Shown in pieces: positions 9,107 to 18,180 of a DNA stretch of 64,000 nt (its first letter is position 1; each line of letters begins with the position of its first letter). This DNA is from Psychrobacter vallis (GTDB lineage Bacteria > Pseudomonadota > Gammaproteobacteria > Pseudomonadales > Moraxellaceae). The notes beneath the pieces were generated by a model, which had not been told where the DNA came from, ran no database searches, and saw only the letters and a list, made by a program, of their open reading frames with translations. Both the position numbers and the translations under genes were made by a program. Location of the stretch: the NCBI RefSeq assembly GCF_904846715.1, contig NZ_CAJHBU010000018.1, positions 1 through 64,000 on the forward strand, written 5' to 3'.

Positions 9107-10219
9107 ATGAAAGCGACTCTCAAAAGTTTACGCCAAACCAAAGCCAATCCTGCGGTCAGTATTTTTGTTAAAACACATCGTGCGCATCCCGCTAACGATC
9201 AAGATCCCATTGCCCTAAAAAACCAATTAAAAGTAGCCGAAGAACGCTTAACCAATGAATATGATAAGCGTACCGCGACCACTATTTTGGACAATATTCA
9301 CGCCAAGACCAATGAGCTTAATCATAATTATAATCTTGATACCTTAGCGATATTTGCTAGTACTGACGACGTACAGATCATTCGTATGCCAATTGATACG
9401 ACCGAACGTGTGGTTATCTCAACAAGCTTTGCGACTCGTGATTTGGTTCGTGATATGGCAAGTGCGGTGCATTATTATACGGTAGTGCTTACCCGTGAGA
9501 ACGCTCGTTTGATCGAAGCTTCTAATGATCGTGTCATCAAAGAATTCGATAAAGATGATGATGGCCAAAACAATATGGACAATATTCCTTTCCCTATCGA
9601 AAATAACGGTCTGTATATGACTGGTGATGGTGGTTCGGATCGTTCATCGAACAATGAAAGCAGTTATCTAAACGAGTTCTTTAACCAAGTAGACAAAAGT
9701 GTCCAAGAGCTGTGGGGTGAGCATAAAATGCCTCTGGTTATCGTGGGTGATGCTAAAAATATTGGCTACTACAAAGAAGTCTGTGATCGTCCAGATAACA
9801 TCATTGCGACAGTCTCAAATGCGACCAATCTAGAAGATGGTAGTGCCCAGCATATTATTGATAGTGTTCAAGAGGCGGTAGAAGAGTATCGCACGTCGCT
9901 ACATAAAGCAGCCATGGGTGAGATTGATAAAGCGCGCGGTGCCAATATGTTGCAGACCGATTTACAAGAAGTCTATCGCAGTGCCTTCCAAGGTGCAGGT
10001 GAAACGCTTTATGTCCGCCGTGGATATATCCAATCTGCCAAGATTGATGAAAAAGCGCAGACATTGAGTCTTGCGGATGATGCTGCCGTAGAAGGAGTCA
10101 CCGATGACGCCATTGGCGAAATCATTGAGCATGTGATTCATAATGGCGGTGAAGCGGTATTTATGCCACAAGACATCATGGGCGAAGATCAGCCGATTGC
10201 TTTGGTGACTCGCTACTGA
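9107..10219 (+). CDS. Balon-like ribosome hibernation factor (eRF1/Pelota-related, baeRF family)
   Basis: 370 residues, with a strong AAGGAG ribosome binding site. I recognise it as the bacterial archaeo-eukaryotic release-factor-like (baeRF) family that includes Balon, found on cold-shocked ribosomes of Psychrobacter urativorans (locus AOC03_06830) bound in the A site together with EF-Tu. Visible order: N-terminal domain (1 to about 125; KSLRQTKANPAVSIFVKTHR and TLAIFAST), central domain (about 130-255; YTVVLTRENARLIEA, LVIVGDAKNIGYY), C-terminal domain (about 270-370; DLQEVYRSAFQGAGETLYVRRGYIQ, read as pieces, and VIHNGGEAVFMPQDIMG), which is typical of Pelota/eRF1 C-domains. No GGQ tripeptide is present, so it should not release peptides. 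Monocistronic, with its own terminator. Family is confident; function here is inferred. Confidence 0.85.
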   Translation: MKATLKSLRQTKANPAVSIFVKTHRAHPANDQDPIALKNQLKVAEERLTNEYDKRTATTILDNIHAKTNELNHNYNLDTLAIFASTDDVQIIRMPIDTTERVVISTSFATRDLVRDMASAVHYYTVVLTRENARLIEASNDRVIKEFDKDDDGQNNMDNIPFPIENNGLYMTGDGGSDRSSNNESSYLNEFFNQVDKSVQELWGEHKMPLVIVGDAKNIGYYKEVCDRPDNIIATVSNATNLEDGSAQHIIDSVQEAVEEYRTSLHKAAMGEIDKARGANMLQTDLQEVYRSAFQGAGETLYVRRGYIQSAKIDEKAQTLSLADDAAVEGVTDDAIGEIIEHVIHNGGEAVFMPQDIMGEDQPIALVTRY

Positions 10220-10292
10220 TTGATGAATGCTGTCTGTTGATCATAGTCATTTACAGACGAGGCATTAATAGAAAATAGTGAGACATACTGTA

Positions 10293-10328
10293 AAAGCATT
10301 GATTCGATAAGAATCAATGCTTTTTTTT
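10293..10328 (+). terminator. Rho-independent terminator of the Balon-like gene
   Basis: A perfect twelve-pair stem, aagcattgattc (10294-10305) with gaatcaatgctt (10311-10322), loop gataa, then a T-run. Confidence 0.92.
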
Positions 10329-10685
10329 GGTTATTCATATTTGGTTATAAAAATATGATGCACAGTTAGCAATATTGAGTGGTTTAGAATAGGGCAGTAT
10401 TTATCATTGTGGTGCATGGTGTTCTACGATAGTGCGCGTGCCAATTCGATTAATCGCCACTTCAGAAGTTACTTGTATGGCTGTGACATGCCCTAGCGGT
10501 AGTCGGTGTTAAGAGAGATACTGGTTTTATTGAAAGTCACTACAGCCTATGCCTATCGGTAGATGTAGTGAATGATGCAATTATCTTTTATAAAGAACTA
10601 AACGACTACTATCATTGCCACTTTTACGGGCAGATTTTATTTTTAGCGAAGCGTAGGCCATAAATTGATCGTAATAATTTTTGGC

Positions 10686-10701
10686 TGGCATAAGGCTTGC
10701 A
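10686..10701 (+). promoter_or_regulatory. candidate sigma-54 (RpoN) promoter of the guanidine locus
   Basis: TGGCAT, five bases (aaggc), then TTGCA. This matches the -24/-12 consensus TGGCAC-N5-TTGCA with one mismatch and exact spacing (GG at 10687-10688, GC at 10699-10700). Transcription would start near 10712, about 40 bases before the riboswitch. An overlapping sigma-70 reading, TTGCAC-N17-TAACTA (10697-10725), is also possible. One NtrC-like half site TGGTGCA lies at 10410-10416. Confidence 0.55.
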
Positions 10702-10751
10702 CAATGATTAGTACACGGTTAACTACCGTCATATTACTAATCTAAGAGCTA

Positions 10752-10872
10752 AAAAATGCCGTCTAGGGTTCCGATATAGTAAGGGAATAATACTTTCCAA
10801 CACTATATGACTGGTCCGAGAGATGGCGGTTCGAAAGAACTACACGGAGGGATAAAAGCCCGGGAGACTCTA
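10752..10872 (+). ncRNA. guanidine-I riboswitch (ykkC class, subtype 1)
   Basis: Matches the conserved guanidine-I aptamer in order: ctaGGGttCCG near 10763-10773, ACTGGTCCGAGAG near 10810-10822, then ACACGGAGGGATAAAAGCCC and GGGAGA through 10866. The class senses guanidinium and commonly controls guanidine carboxylase/urea-carboxylase-type operons and their ABC transporters, as here. A hairpin follows (taagtga / tcactta, 10871-10890) ahead of GGAG and the start codon, so ligand control may act on translation or on a weak terminator; which one is not clear. Confidence 0.93.
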
Positions 10873-10914
10873 AGTGACACTGCTCACTTAAGCTCATAAC
10901 TGTGGAGTTTTTTT

Positions 10915-11679
10915 ATGTCATCATTTCCAATCACTACATCAGACAGCTCGTCTTCAGCCCATTTCAGCATACCTTTATCCGGTGGTCACCATTGGTGCGG
11001 TCGAATCAACAAACATCATGTGCTAACCCTCAAGTCACTCGCCGCCAATGCCAATGCTAGTCTATATGTGGTCAATGCTGATGAGAAGCTTGAACGCTTC
11101 AACATGCCAGACAGCCTAAAAGCGCAACACACATTATACCTGTCCAAAGGTCACGTGCTCTATTCCGATATGGGCCGAGTATTGGCTTCTATCATCAGTG
11201 ATGACCATGGCTGGAATGATGCCATTTGTGGCCCTAGTAATGCTGCTATGATCAGCAGTCAGTACGGCAAAAAAACCTTTCAAGATGCTCGCAATGATCG
11301 CTATCAAAACGGTCTTGATGGGTTACTCACCGAAATGTCGAAGTTTGCTCTAAATACGAGTGATCTGACCGCAACCCTGAATCTATTCTCTAAAGTCACC
11401 CCTGATGTCCAAGGACAGCTGTCTTATGTGACTGCCGACAATACCGACCAATCTGTTTCCTTACGCTTTGAGATGAATTGCTTAGTGTTCATTTGCAATG
11501 CGCCGCATCCGCTTGACCCATCAGACGTTTATGATCCGGCTGACATTGAGCTAACCGTTCAGGCTGCAGCGCCGATGGTGCCAAAGACTGAGTTTGATGT
11601 CTGCCGCGATTCTTGTGAGCAAAACCAGCGCGGCTTTGAGAACAATGCTCGCTATTTTGGTGACTACGCAAACGTATAA
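10915..11679 (+). CDS. DUF1989 protein, urea carboxylase-associated protein 1 type (probable carboxyguanidine deiminase subunit)
   Basis: 254 residues. It matches the UAAP1 group of DUF1989: HHWCGRINKHHVLTLKSL, the long ERFNMPDSLKAQHTLYLSKG (20 residues), HVLYSDMGRVLASI, the ARNDRYQNGLDGLL segment and NCLVFICNAPHPLDPS near the end. In characterised loci (CgdAB in Pseudomonas) the two DUF1989 proteins form a heteromeric carboxyguanidine deiminase that turns carboxyguanidine into allophanate. GGAG lies eight bases before the ATG. It is the first gene after the guanidine riboswitch and is followed by the second DUF1989 gene. Confidence 0.85.
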   Translation: MSSFPITTSDSSSSAHFSIPLSGGHHWCGRINKHHVLTLKSLAANANASLYVVNADEKLERFNMPDSLKAQHTLYLSKGHVLYSDMGRVLASIISDDHGWNDAICGPSNAAMISSQYGKKTFQDARNDRYQNGLDGLLTEMSKFALNTSDLTATLNLFSKVTPDVQGQLSYVTADNTDQSVSLRFEMNCLVFICNAPHPLDPSDVYDPADIELTVQAAAPMVPKTEFDVCRDSCEQNQRGFENNARYFGDYANV

Positions 11680-11743
11680 ATAACGTTTGATCGTCGCAGA
11701 TGCTTATCAAGAGATGCCTCATTTTAATCAAGGGAACCAGATC

Positions 11744-12448
11744 ATGACTATTAATAACGAAATTCAAAAAAAAGATAACTATGTAGATAATGTAGAGAGT
11801 GTAGAGAGTGTAGATGCAATCGATTCTAAGAATATTCAGCTGCGCGAGATATGTGCCGCTGGAGAGGGATGGATGGCAGAGGTCAAAAAAGGTCAGACGT
11901 TACGCATTATAGATAGTGAAGGCAATCAGGCAGTCGACACCTTGTTTATAAGCTGTGCTGACATTGCCGAACGTTATAGCGCCACCGATACATTGGCGCA
12001 GAATCAGAAGTTATTTTTGGAAATGGGCAGCCAGCTTTTTACGAATAAAGGCCGCGTCATCGCTACTATCACAGAAGATACTTGTGGTCGCCATGACACG
12101 TTGGGCGGTGCGTGCTCATGCGAGAGCAATACCGTACGTTACGCTCACGATACCTATCCCATGCACAGCTGTCGAAACAACTTTATGCATACCCTAGCGA
12201 CCCATCCGATTGCTCAAAAGCATGGTCTGACGCTACGCAATATCGGACCAAATATCAATTTCTTTATGAATGTGCCCATCACCCCTGATGGCAGCTTGGC
12301 CTTCGACGATGGTATCTCAGCCCCTGGTAAATATGTCGATATCACCGCTCAAATGGACATGATTGTGCTCATTTCAAACTGTCCTCAGCTCAATAATCCC
12401 TGCAATGGCTACAACCCAACGCCAATTGAGCTTGTGATCTATGAGTGA
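11744..12448 (+). CDS. DUF1989 protein, urea carboxylase-associated protein 2 type (probable carboxyguanidine deiminase subunit)
   Basis: 234 residues from the ATG at 11744, preceded by AAGGGA; an in-frame codon at 11687 would add 19 residues without a ribosome binding site. The UAAP2 pattern is clear: KKGQTLRIIDSEGNQAVDTL, DTCGRHDTLGGACSCESNTV, INFFMNVPITPDGSLAFDDG, and VLISNCPQLNNPCNGYNPTP. The Cys/His cluster CGRHDTLGGAC is the likely metal site. The first 30 residues are extra and repetitive (VESVESVDAID). Partner of the preceding protein. Its stop overlaps a GTG of the next ORF, so coupling is tight. Confidence 0.87.
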   Translation: MTINNEIQKKDNYVDNVESVESVDAIDSKNIQLREICAAGEGWMAEVKKGQTLRIIDSEGNQAVDTLFISCADIAERYSATDTLAQNQKLFLEMGSQLFTNKGRVIATITEDTCGRHDTLGGACSCESNTVRYAHDTYPMHSCRNNFMHTLATHPIAQKHGLTLRNIGPNINFFMNVPITPDGSLAFDDGISAPGKYVDITAQMDMIVLISNCPQLNNPCNGYNPTPIELVIYE

Positions 12449-12507
12449 GTGCGACGTTTGCAGATAAGACGACACGATCTATTAATAAGAAAGCTGAGGA
12501 AATTGTG

Positions 12508-15500
12508 ATGTTCAAAAAAGTATTGATTGCCAATCGTGGTGCTATTGCTTGTCGAATTATACGTACCTTAAAACAAATGGGTGTGGCTTCAGTTGCCGTT
12601 TATACCGATGTGGATCGCGGATCCTTGCACGTCAGTGAGGCTGATGAAGCCATAAAAATAGGCACTGGTCCTGCCAGTGACAGCTATCTGAATATGGACA
12701 AAGTGCTGCAAGCAGCTATTGATTCAGGTGCTGAGGCGATTCATCCGGGTTATGGGTTTTTGTCAGAAAACGCAGCATTCTGTGATCGCTGTGCGGCAGC
12801 TGGTATTGCCTTTATTGGACCAACCTCAGAGCAGTTGCTCAGCTTTGGACTCAAACACACAGCTCGTAAACTGGCCATTGAAAGCCAAGTGCCATTATTA
12901 CCCGGTAGCGATCTACTACAGGACGTTGATGAGGCATTAGGTGAGGCTGAGCGTATTGGCTACCCTGTCATGCTAAAAAGTACGGCGGGCGGCGGCGGTA
13001 TTGGTATGCGTCTCGTCTGGAACGAAGGTGAGCTTAAAGACGCTTACGAATCCGTGCATCATTTGGCACAAAGTAACTTTAGCGACGCAGGTCTTTATCT
13101 TGAGAAATTTGTAGAGCATGCCCGCCATATCGAAGTTCAAGTCTTCGGTGATGGTATGGGTAATATCATTACCTTAGGGGAGCGCGATTGCTCTATCCAG
13201 CGGCGCAATCAGAAGGTGATCGAAGAGACGCCAGCACCGCTACTATCAGATGCTCAACGACAGAATCTGCAACAGGTGGCTACTCAGTTGATGCAACAGG
13301 TTAACTATCGCTCTGCGGGTACGGTTGAGTTTGTGATGGATGTCTCGACACAGGCGTTTTATTTCTTGGAGGTCAATACGCGCTTACAAGTGGAGCATGG
13401 CGTCACCGAAGAGATTTACCAAGTAGATTTGGTGCGCTGGATGATTGAGCTGGCCGCAGGGGAGTTTGTATTACCAGCGTTGCCACTACAGGCATCAGGT
13501 CATTCGATTCAGGTTCGTTTATATGCTGAAGATCCGGTCAAAAGCTTCCAGCCAAGTACTGGCATTTTAACGGATGCCTATTTTGATAAAGAAGCGCGCA
13601 TTGAGACTTGGATAGAAACAGGCAGCGAGATATCTGCTTTTTATGATCCGATGCTGGCGAAAATTATCGTCACTGCCCCTGACCGTACTCAAGCATTGGC
13701 AAAGATGAGCAAAAGCTTGGCAGTGTCTCGCATGGCAGGTCTGGAAACCAACCTCGAATATTTACAGCAAATAGTGGCCTCAGATACGTTTCATAAAGGC
13801 GCGCAGACCACAAGGTTTTTGAATACCTTCACGTGGCTCAGTCAAAAGATTGAAGTGATACAGTCAGGTGTGCAGACTGCGGTACAAGATGTACTCGGTC
13901 GACAAGGCTATTGGGATGTGGGGGTGCCGCCATCGGGTGCGATAGATGGTTTGAGTCTCAATACCGCCAATCAGCTGTTGGGCAATCCATTCAACACAGC
14001 AGGTCTTGAGTGTGTGGTCACTGGACCGACGTTACTGTTTCATTGTGACAGTCAGATTGCCATCACTGGCGGCACAATGAGTTGCCTGTTGGATGGTGAA
14101 GCGCAACCAATGTGGCAAACCATCACCGTACGTAAAGGTCAGACACTTGCGTGTGGCAATATCACATCGGGCTGTCGCAGCTATATTGCCATCAAAGGTG
14201 GAATAGATGTGCCTGAGTATTTAGGCAGTCAAGCAACCTTTAGCTTAGGGCAGTTTGGTGGTCACGCTGGTCGTAATTTGCTAATCGGGGACATGCTACC
14301 GATTGAGCGATGTGATACACCTAGCGCGACCAAAACCTTACCCGTGGCACAGCGTCCAGAGTTTAGCGGGTTATGGCAAATAGCCGTCATGTATGGACCA
14401 CATGGTGCGCCAGATTTCTTCACGGACAATGACGTATCGCAGTTCTTTGGGCACGAGTGGGACGTTCATCATAATTCTAGCCGTACTGGCATCCGCCTGG
14501 TTGGCCCCAAGCCTGAATGGGCGCGTGAAGATGGCGGCGAAGCAGGTCTACATCCTTCAAACATCCATGACAATGCTTATGCCGTTGGCGCGATCGATTT
14601 CACTGGTGACATGCCAATTATTTTGGGGCCAGATGGACCAAGCTTAGGCGGCTTTGTTTGCTTGAGTGTCATCGTCGCAGGTGAGCGTTGGAAAATGGGA
14701 CAGCTCAAAGCGGGTGATCGAGTTCAGTTCGTACCTGTCAGCTACGAGCAAGCCGCGCAATTACATCAGCGCTACGATGACATGCTGCGAGCTGATGACT
14801 GTCGTTTGATTGATTACCGCTTACCAGTCACTACCGATAAGGCTACTTTGCAGAGCGCCATACTAGAGTCACTACCTATCAATGATATCCGTCCAAAAGT
14901 GGTATATCGCCCCGCAGGAGATAGCTATATATTGATTGAATACGGCGAGCAGGTGCTGGATTTGCAACTGCGCTTTCGTGTTCAGGCATTGATGGAGTGG
15001 CTACAAACGCAGCAGATCGATGCCATTATCGATTTGACACCCGGTATTCGCTCGTTATTAGTCCACTATCATTCATTAAAGCTATCACAGCCAACCCTGC
15101 TAGCGATGCTCAAGCAAGCGGAAAGCGCCTTGCCTGATATTAAAAACATGCAAGTACCTTCTAGAATTGTCCATCTACCAATGGCATGGGCGGATTCGCA
15201 AACCAAGCTCGCGACAGAAAAGTATCAGCAGTTGGTACGCCCCGATGCGCCGTGGTGTCCTGATAATATCGAATTTATCAGACGTATCAATGGTTTGGCT
15301 TCGGCTCAAGCGGTCAAAGACATTGTCTATGATGCCAGTTATTTGGTCATGGGACTGGGTGATGTGTATTTGGGCGCGCCCGTTGCCACGCCACTCGATC
15401 CCAGACATCGTCTCGTCACCACCAAATACAATCCTGCCAGAACATGGACACCAGAGAATGCCGTGGGCATCGGCGGCGCTTACATGTGCATCTATGGTAT

Positions 15501-16143
15501 GGAAGGCCCAGGCGGTTATCAATTCGTGGGCAGAACGCTACAAATATGGAACCGCTATCGCTCGCATCCAAGCTTTGAAGCTGAAAAACCATGGCTGCTA
15601 CGATTCTTTGATCAAATTCGTTTTTATGAAGTCAGTGAAGAAGAACTGTTATTGATGCGAACCGCCTTTAAAGCGGGTGAGCTATCGATTGAGGTTGAAG
15701 ATAGTGTGTTAAACCTCGCTGAGTATTACGACATGCTAAGTGAGAACAAAGACAGTATTCAGACGTTCAAAGATCAGCAACAAGCCAGTTTTGAGGCTGA
15801 ACGTCAGCGTTGGAAGCAGCAAGGGATTGATCAATACGTTGGTGAAAATATTGAGGCGGTAGAGGTTTCATCAGACGTCACTGTACCTGAGGGCGGCATA
15901 GTCGTCAAAGCTCATATGATGGGTAGTGTCTGGAAAATCGCTTGTGCCGTAGGCGATGTGGTCGATGAAGGACAGACGCTAGCGATTATAGAAGCAATGA
16001 AAATTGAAATACCCATTATGTCGCCAGTGGCGATGCAGGTGGTGAGTATTGAGATTGAAACTGGCATGACAGTGAAATCTGAGCAGCCTTTATTCGTACT
16101 GGCACCGATCACCGTTAGCGAATCAACGACGACAATAAAGTAA
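12508..16143 (+). CDS. biotin-dependent guanidine carboxylase (urea carboxylase family)
   Basis: 1211 residues from ATG 12508 (MFKKVLIANRGAIACRII), with GAGGA seven bases upstream; a GTG at 12445 would add 21 residues. Order: biotin carboxylase with ATP-grasp (1 to about 450; KSTAGGGGIGMRL, QVFGDGMGNIITLGERDCSIQ read as pieces), carboxyltransferase halves of the KipA/AHS2 type (about 470-780) and KipI/AHS1 type (about 800-1040), then a biotinyl domain with EAMKIE, biotin lysine near residue 1165. It carboxylates guanidine or urea using ATP and bicarbonate. The riboswitch and the two DUF1989 genes argue for guanidine as substrate; sequence alone does not settle it. Allophanate hydrolase follows. 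Confidence 0.88.
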   Translation: MFKKVLIANRGAIACRIIRTLKQMGVASVAVYTDVDRGSLHVSEADEAIKIGTGPASDSYLNMDKVLQAAIDSGAEAIHPGYGFLSENAAFCDRCAAAGIAFIGPTSEQLLSFGLKHTARKLAIESQVPLLPGSDLLQDVDEALGEAERIGYPVMLKSTAGGGGIGMRLVWNEGELKDAYESVHHLAQSNFSDAGLYLEKFVEHARHIEVQVFGDGMGNIITLGERDCSIQRRNQKVIEETPAPLLSDAQRQNLQQVATQLMQQVNYRSAGTVEFVMDVSTQAFYFLEVNTRLQVEHGVTEEIYQVDLVRWMIELAAGEFVLPALPLQASGHSIQVRLYAEDPVKSFQPSTGILTDAYFDKEARIETWIETGSEISAFYDPMLAKIIVTAPDRTQALAKMSKSLAVSRMAGLETNLEYLQQIVASDTFHKGAQTTRFLNTFTWLSQKIEVIQSGVQTAVQDVLGRQGYWDVGVPPSGAIDGLSLNTANQLLGNPFNTAGLECVVTGPTLLFHCDSQIAITGGTMSCLLDGEAQPMWQTITVRKGQTLACGNITSGCRSYIAIKGGIDVPEYLGSQATFSLGQFGGHAGRNLLIGDMLPIERCDTPSATKTLPVAQRPEFSGLWQIAVMYGPHGAPDFFTDNDVSQFFGHEWDVHHNSSRTGIRLVGPKPEWAREDGGEAGLHPSNIHDNAYAVGAIDFTGDMPIILGPDGPSLGGFVCLSVIVAGERWKMGQLKAGDRVQFVPVSYEQAAQLHQRYDDMLRADDCRLIDYRLPVTTDKATLQSAILESLPINDIRPKVVYRPAGDSYILIEYGEQVLDLQLRFRVQALMEWLQTQQIDAIIDLTPGIRSLLVHYHSLKLSQPTLLAMLKQAESALPDIKNMQVPSRIVHLPMAWADSQTKLATEKYQQLVRPDAPWCPDNIEFIRRINGLASAQAVKDIVYDASYLVMGLGDVYLGAPVATPLDPRHRLVTTKYNPARTWTPENAVGIGGAYMCIYGMEGPGGYQFVGRTLQIWNRYRSHPSFEAEKPWLLRFFDQIRFYEVSEEELLLMRTAFKAGELSIEVEDSVLNLAEYYDMLSENKDSIQTFKDQQQASFEAERQRWKQQGIDQYVGENIEAVEVSSDVTVPEGGIVVKAHMMGSVWKIACAVGDVVDEGQTLAIIEAMKIEIPIMSPVAMQVVSIEIETGMTVKSEQPLFVLAPITVSESTTTIK

Positions 16144-16176
16144 AAAATCAATATCACAACATCAGGTCATTAGACG

Positions 16177-16210
16177 CTTTTATTAGCGCATGACTTTTAT
16201 TAGCGCATGA
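16177..16210 (+). repeat. exact 17-bp tandem duplication
   Basis: cttttattagcgcatga occurs twice back to back (16177-16193 and 16194-16210) in the gap before the allophanate hydrolase gene. It looks like a recent slippage or duplication event; no function is evident. Confidence 0.9.
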
Positions 16211-16253
16211 TTTTATTTTAAAAATGGTGATAAAAACGATAGGGAGAGCGATT

Positions 16254-18062
16254 ATGCAGATGAATTGGACGATCAAAGATTGGCAACGTACTTACGCTGA
16301 GGGAGATATTCAGCTCAATGATCTACTGGATTACGTTGCGGGTATCAGCAATGACAACAATGCTTGGATTGAGATTGCTACTTCTGAACAAGTAACCCAA
16401 CAACTCGAAATCATCAACGCCCAAAACCCCGAAGACTTACCTTTATATGGCATACCGTTTGCGGTGAAAGACAATATCGATGTGGCAGGCTTCCATACCA
16501 CAGCGGCTTGTTCAGCCCCTTTATATTTGGCTGAAACAGACGCGCATGTGATTGCCAAGCTCAAGTCAGCTGGGGCTGTGGTCATTGGTAAAACCAATCT
16601 CGACCAATTTGCGACAGGACTGGTGGGAACGCGATCGCCTTATGGCGCGGTGACCAATAGTTTCAATCCCGATTATATCAGTGGCGGCTCAAGCTCAGGC
16701 TCTGCGGTCAGTGTTGCCAATGGCACGGTGCCGTTTGCGCTTGGGACAGATACAGCAGGATCTGGGCGAGTGCCTGCTTCACATAACAATATAGTGGGTT
16801 TGAAGCCGACGAAAGGGTGGCTATCCACCACGGGTCTCATTCCTGCTTGCCGTCTGCATGACGTGATTTCTATTTTTGCGCTTGGTGTTGATGAGGCGTG
16901 GCAAGTGGCTCAGGTAATGAAAGGCTATGATGCAAAAGATGATTACAGTCGCGCTCATCCGAACACCGCACCAGTTGCCTTTAGTCTTGGCAAAATCGCT
17001 ATCCCTGATACCTTGGAATTTTATGGTGATACCCAATCAGAACGGGCTTTTGAGGTGGCACTTACACAACTTGAGGCTATGGGCTATGACGTCACACCGA
17101 TAGATTTTACAGTTTTTAACGAGTTAGCCGATGCGCTCTATAACGACAGCTGGGTCAGTGAGCGTGCTTTTGCGATTGACCAGTTTGTCAGTCGTGATGA
17201 GCTTTTGTCCATTACCCGCCAAATTATTAGCCAAGCTGACAATTATAGTGCCGTCGATGCGATGAGCGCGGAGTATACACGCGCCGCATTCAGCCGTCAT
17301 ATTCAACAAGTGCTATCTGAGTTTGATGCGTTGATGGTACCAACAGCACCGACCATTTACACCATTGACGCTGTCAATGCCGACCCATTGACCAAAAACA
17401 GTCACATGGGCGCGTATACCAATTTTGTGAATTTAGCAGATTTGTCCGCATTGGCCTTACCAAATGTAATCGCTGATGATGGCTTACCGCGCGGCGTGAC
17501 CTTTATTGCCATGACTTGGCACGATGAAGCCTTGGCCAATTTTGGTCATCAATGGCAAGCCGCTTTGAAAACACCAATGGGAACGTCACAGCATCATTAT
17601 CAATCTGACAAATCACAATCACTGATTCCTCTTAGTACCAAATTTGATAATGATAGTAGCGTTGAGCTGGCTGTGGTTGGTGCGCATTTAAGTGGTATGC
17701 CGCTCAATTATCAGCTGACGGATCGAGGTGGCGTATTGTCTGAAAAAACTCAAACGGCCGCGACCTATCAGCTCTTTGCATTGGCAGGATCAACACCAGC
17801 CAAACCCGGGCTTAAACGCCAGAGTGGCGGGCGCGCTATTGCGGTAGAAGTCTGGCGTATTCCTAAAGCAAGATTTGGTGAAATCGTTAATGAGGTGCCG
17901 TCCCCATTAGGCATTGGCAATGTTGAATTGGCAGATGGGCGCTGGGTTAAGAGCTTTATTTGCGAAGAGTATGGGTTTGCAGACAGTACAGATGTCACAC
18001 ATTTTGGTGGCTGGAAAGCGTACATAGACTCGCAATCAGCGCCAGTCACTGCTGCCACATAA
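16254..18062 (+). CDS. atzF: allophanate hydrolase
   Basis: 602 residues from ATG 16254, with GGGAG seven bases before it; an upstream in-frame ATG at 16224 lacks this. The N-terminal amidase-signature domain (about 1-440) has the lysine region PFAVKDNIDVAG and the GGSSSGSAVSVANG serine motif, with FALGTDTAGSGRVPA carrying the nucleophile. The C-terminal AtzF-type domain (about 460-600; QLFALAGSTPAKPGL, GGRAIAVEVW, IGNVELADGRWVKSF) is the half needed for full allophanate breakdown. It converts allophanate to ammonia and CO2, the last step of the locus. It lies 110 bases after the carboxylase gene. Confidence 0.95.
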   Translation: MQMNWTIKDWQRTYAEGDIQLNDLLDYVAGISNDNNAWIEIATSEQVTQQLEIINAQNPEDLPLYGIPFAVKDNIDVAGFHTTAACSAPLYLAETDAHVIAKLKSAGAVVIGKTNLDQFATGLVGTRSPYGAVTNSFNPDYISGGSSSGSAVSVANGTVPFALGTDTAGSGRVPASHNNIVGLKPTKGWLSTTGLIPACRLHDVISIFALGVDEAWQVAQVMKGYDAKDDYSRAHPNTAPVAFSLGKIAIPDTLEFYGDTQSERAFEVALTQLEAMGYDVTPIDFTVFNELADALYNDSWVSERAFAIDQFVSRDELLSITRQIISQADNYSAVDAMSAEYTRAAFSRHIQQVLSEFDALMVPTAPTIYTIDAVNADPLTKNSHMGAYTNFVNLADLSALALPNVIADDGLPRGVTFIAMTWHDEALANFGHQWQAALKTPMGTSQHHYQSDKSQSLIPLSTKFDNDSSVELAVVGAHLSGMPLNYQLTDRGGVLSEKTQTAATYQLFALAGSTPAKPGLKRQSGGRAIAVEVWRIPKARFGEIVNEVPSPLGIGNVELADGRWVKSFICEEYGFADSTDVTHFGGWKAYIDSQSAPVTAAT

Positions 18063-18180
18063 ATTGACTCACTACTTAAAACAGTAATACAAGCAACGCC
18101 ATTTTATCTCATCGCACTACATCACCCTCATCAGCAGGCATTTCCATAGGGGAACTGTCTTTATTCAAGGAGTAAGACTC

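Noticed and set aside
9107-10219. A peptide-chain release factor
   Set aside because: Lacks the GGQ tripeptide needed for peptide release; fits the hibernation-factor family better.
12445-12507. GTG start for the guanidine carboxylase
   Set aside because: Adds 21 residues unlike the family; ATG 12508 has GAGGA at good spacing.
15167-15655. 162-residue plus-strand frame within the carboxylase gene
   Set aside because: Out-of-frame reading inside a long, clearly conserved gene.
12508-16143. Calling the enzyme urea carboxylase
   Set aside because: Possible by sequence, but the guanidine-I riboswitch and the two DUF1989 genes point to guanidine; kept as an alternative.
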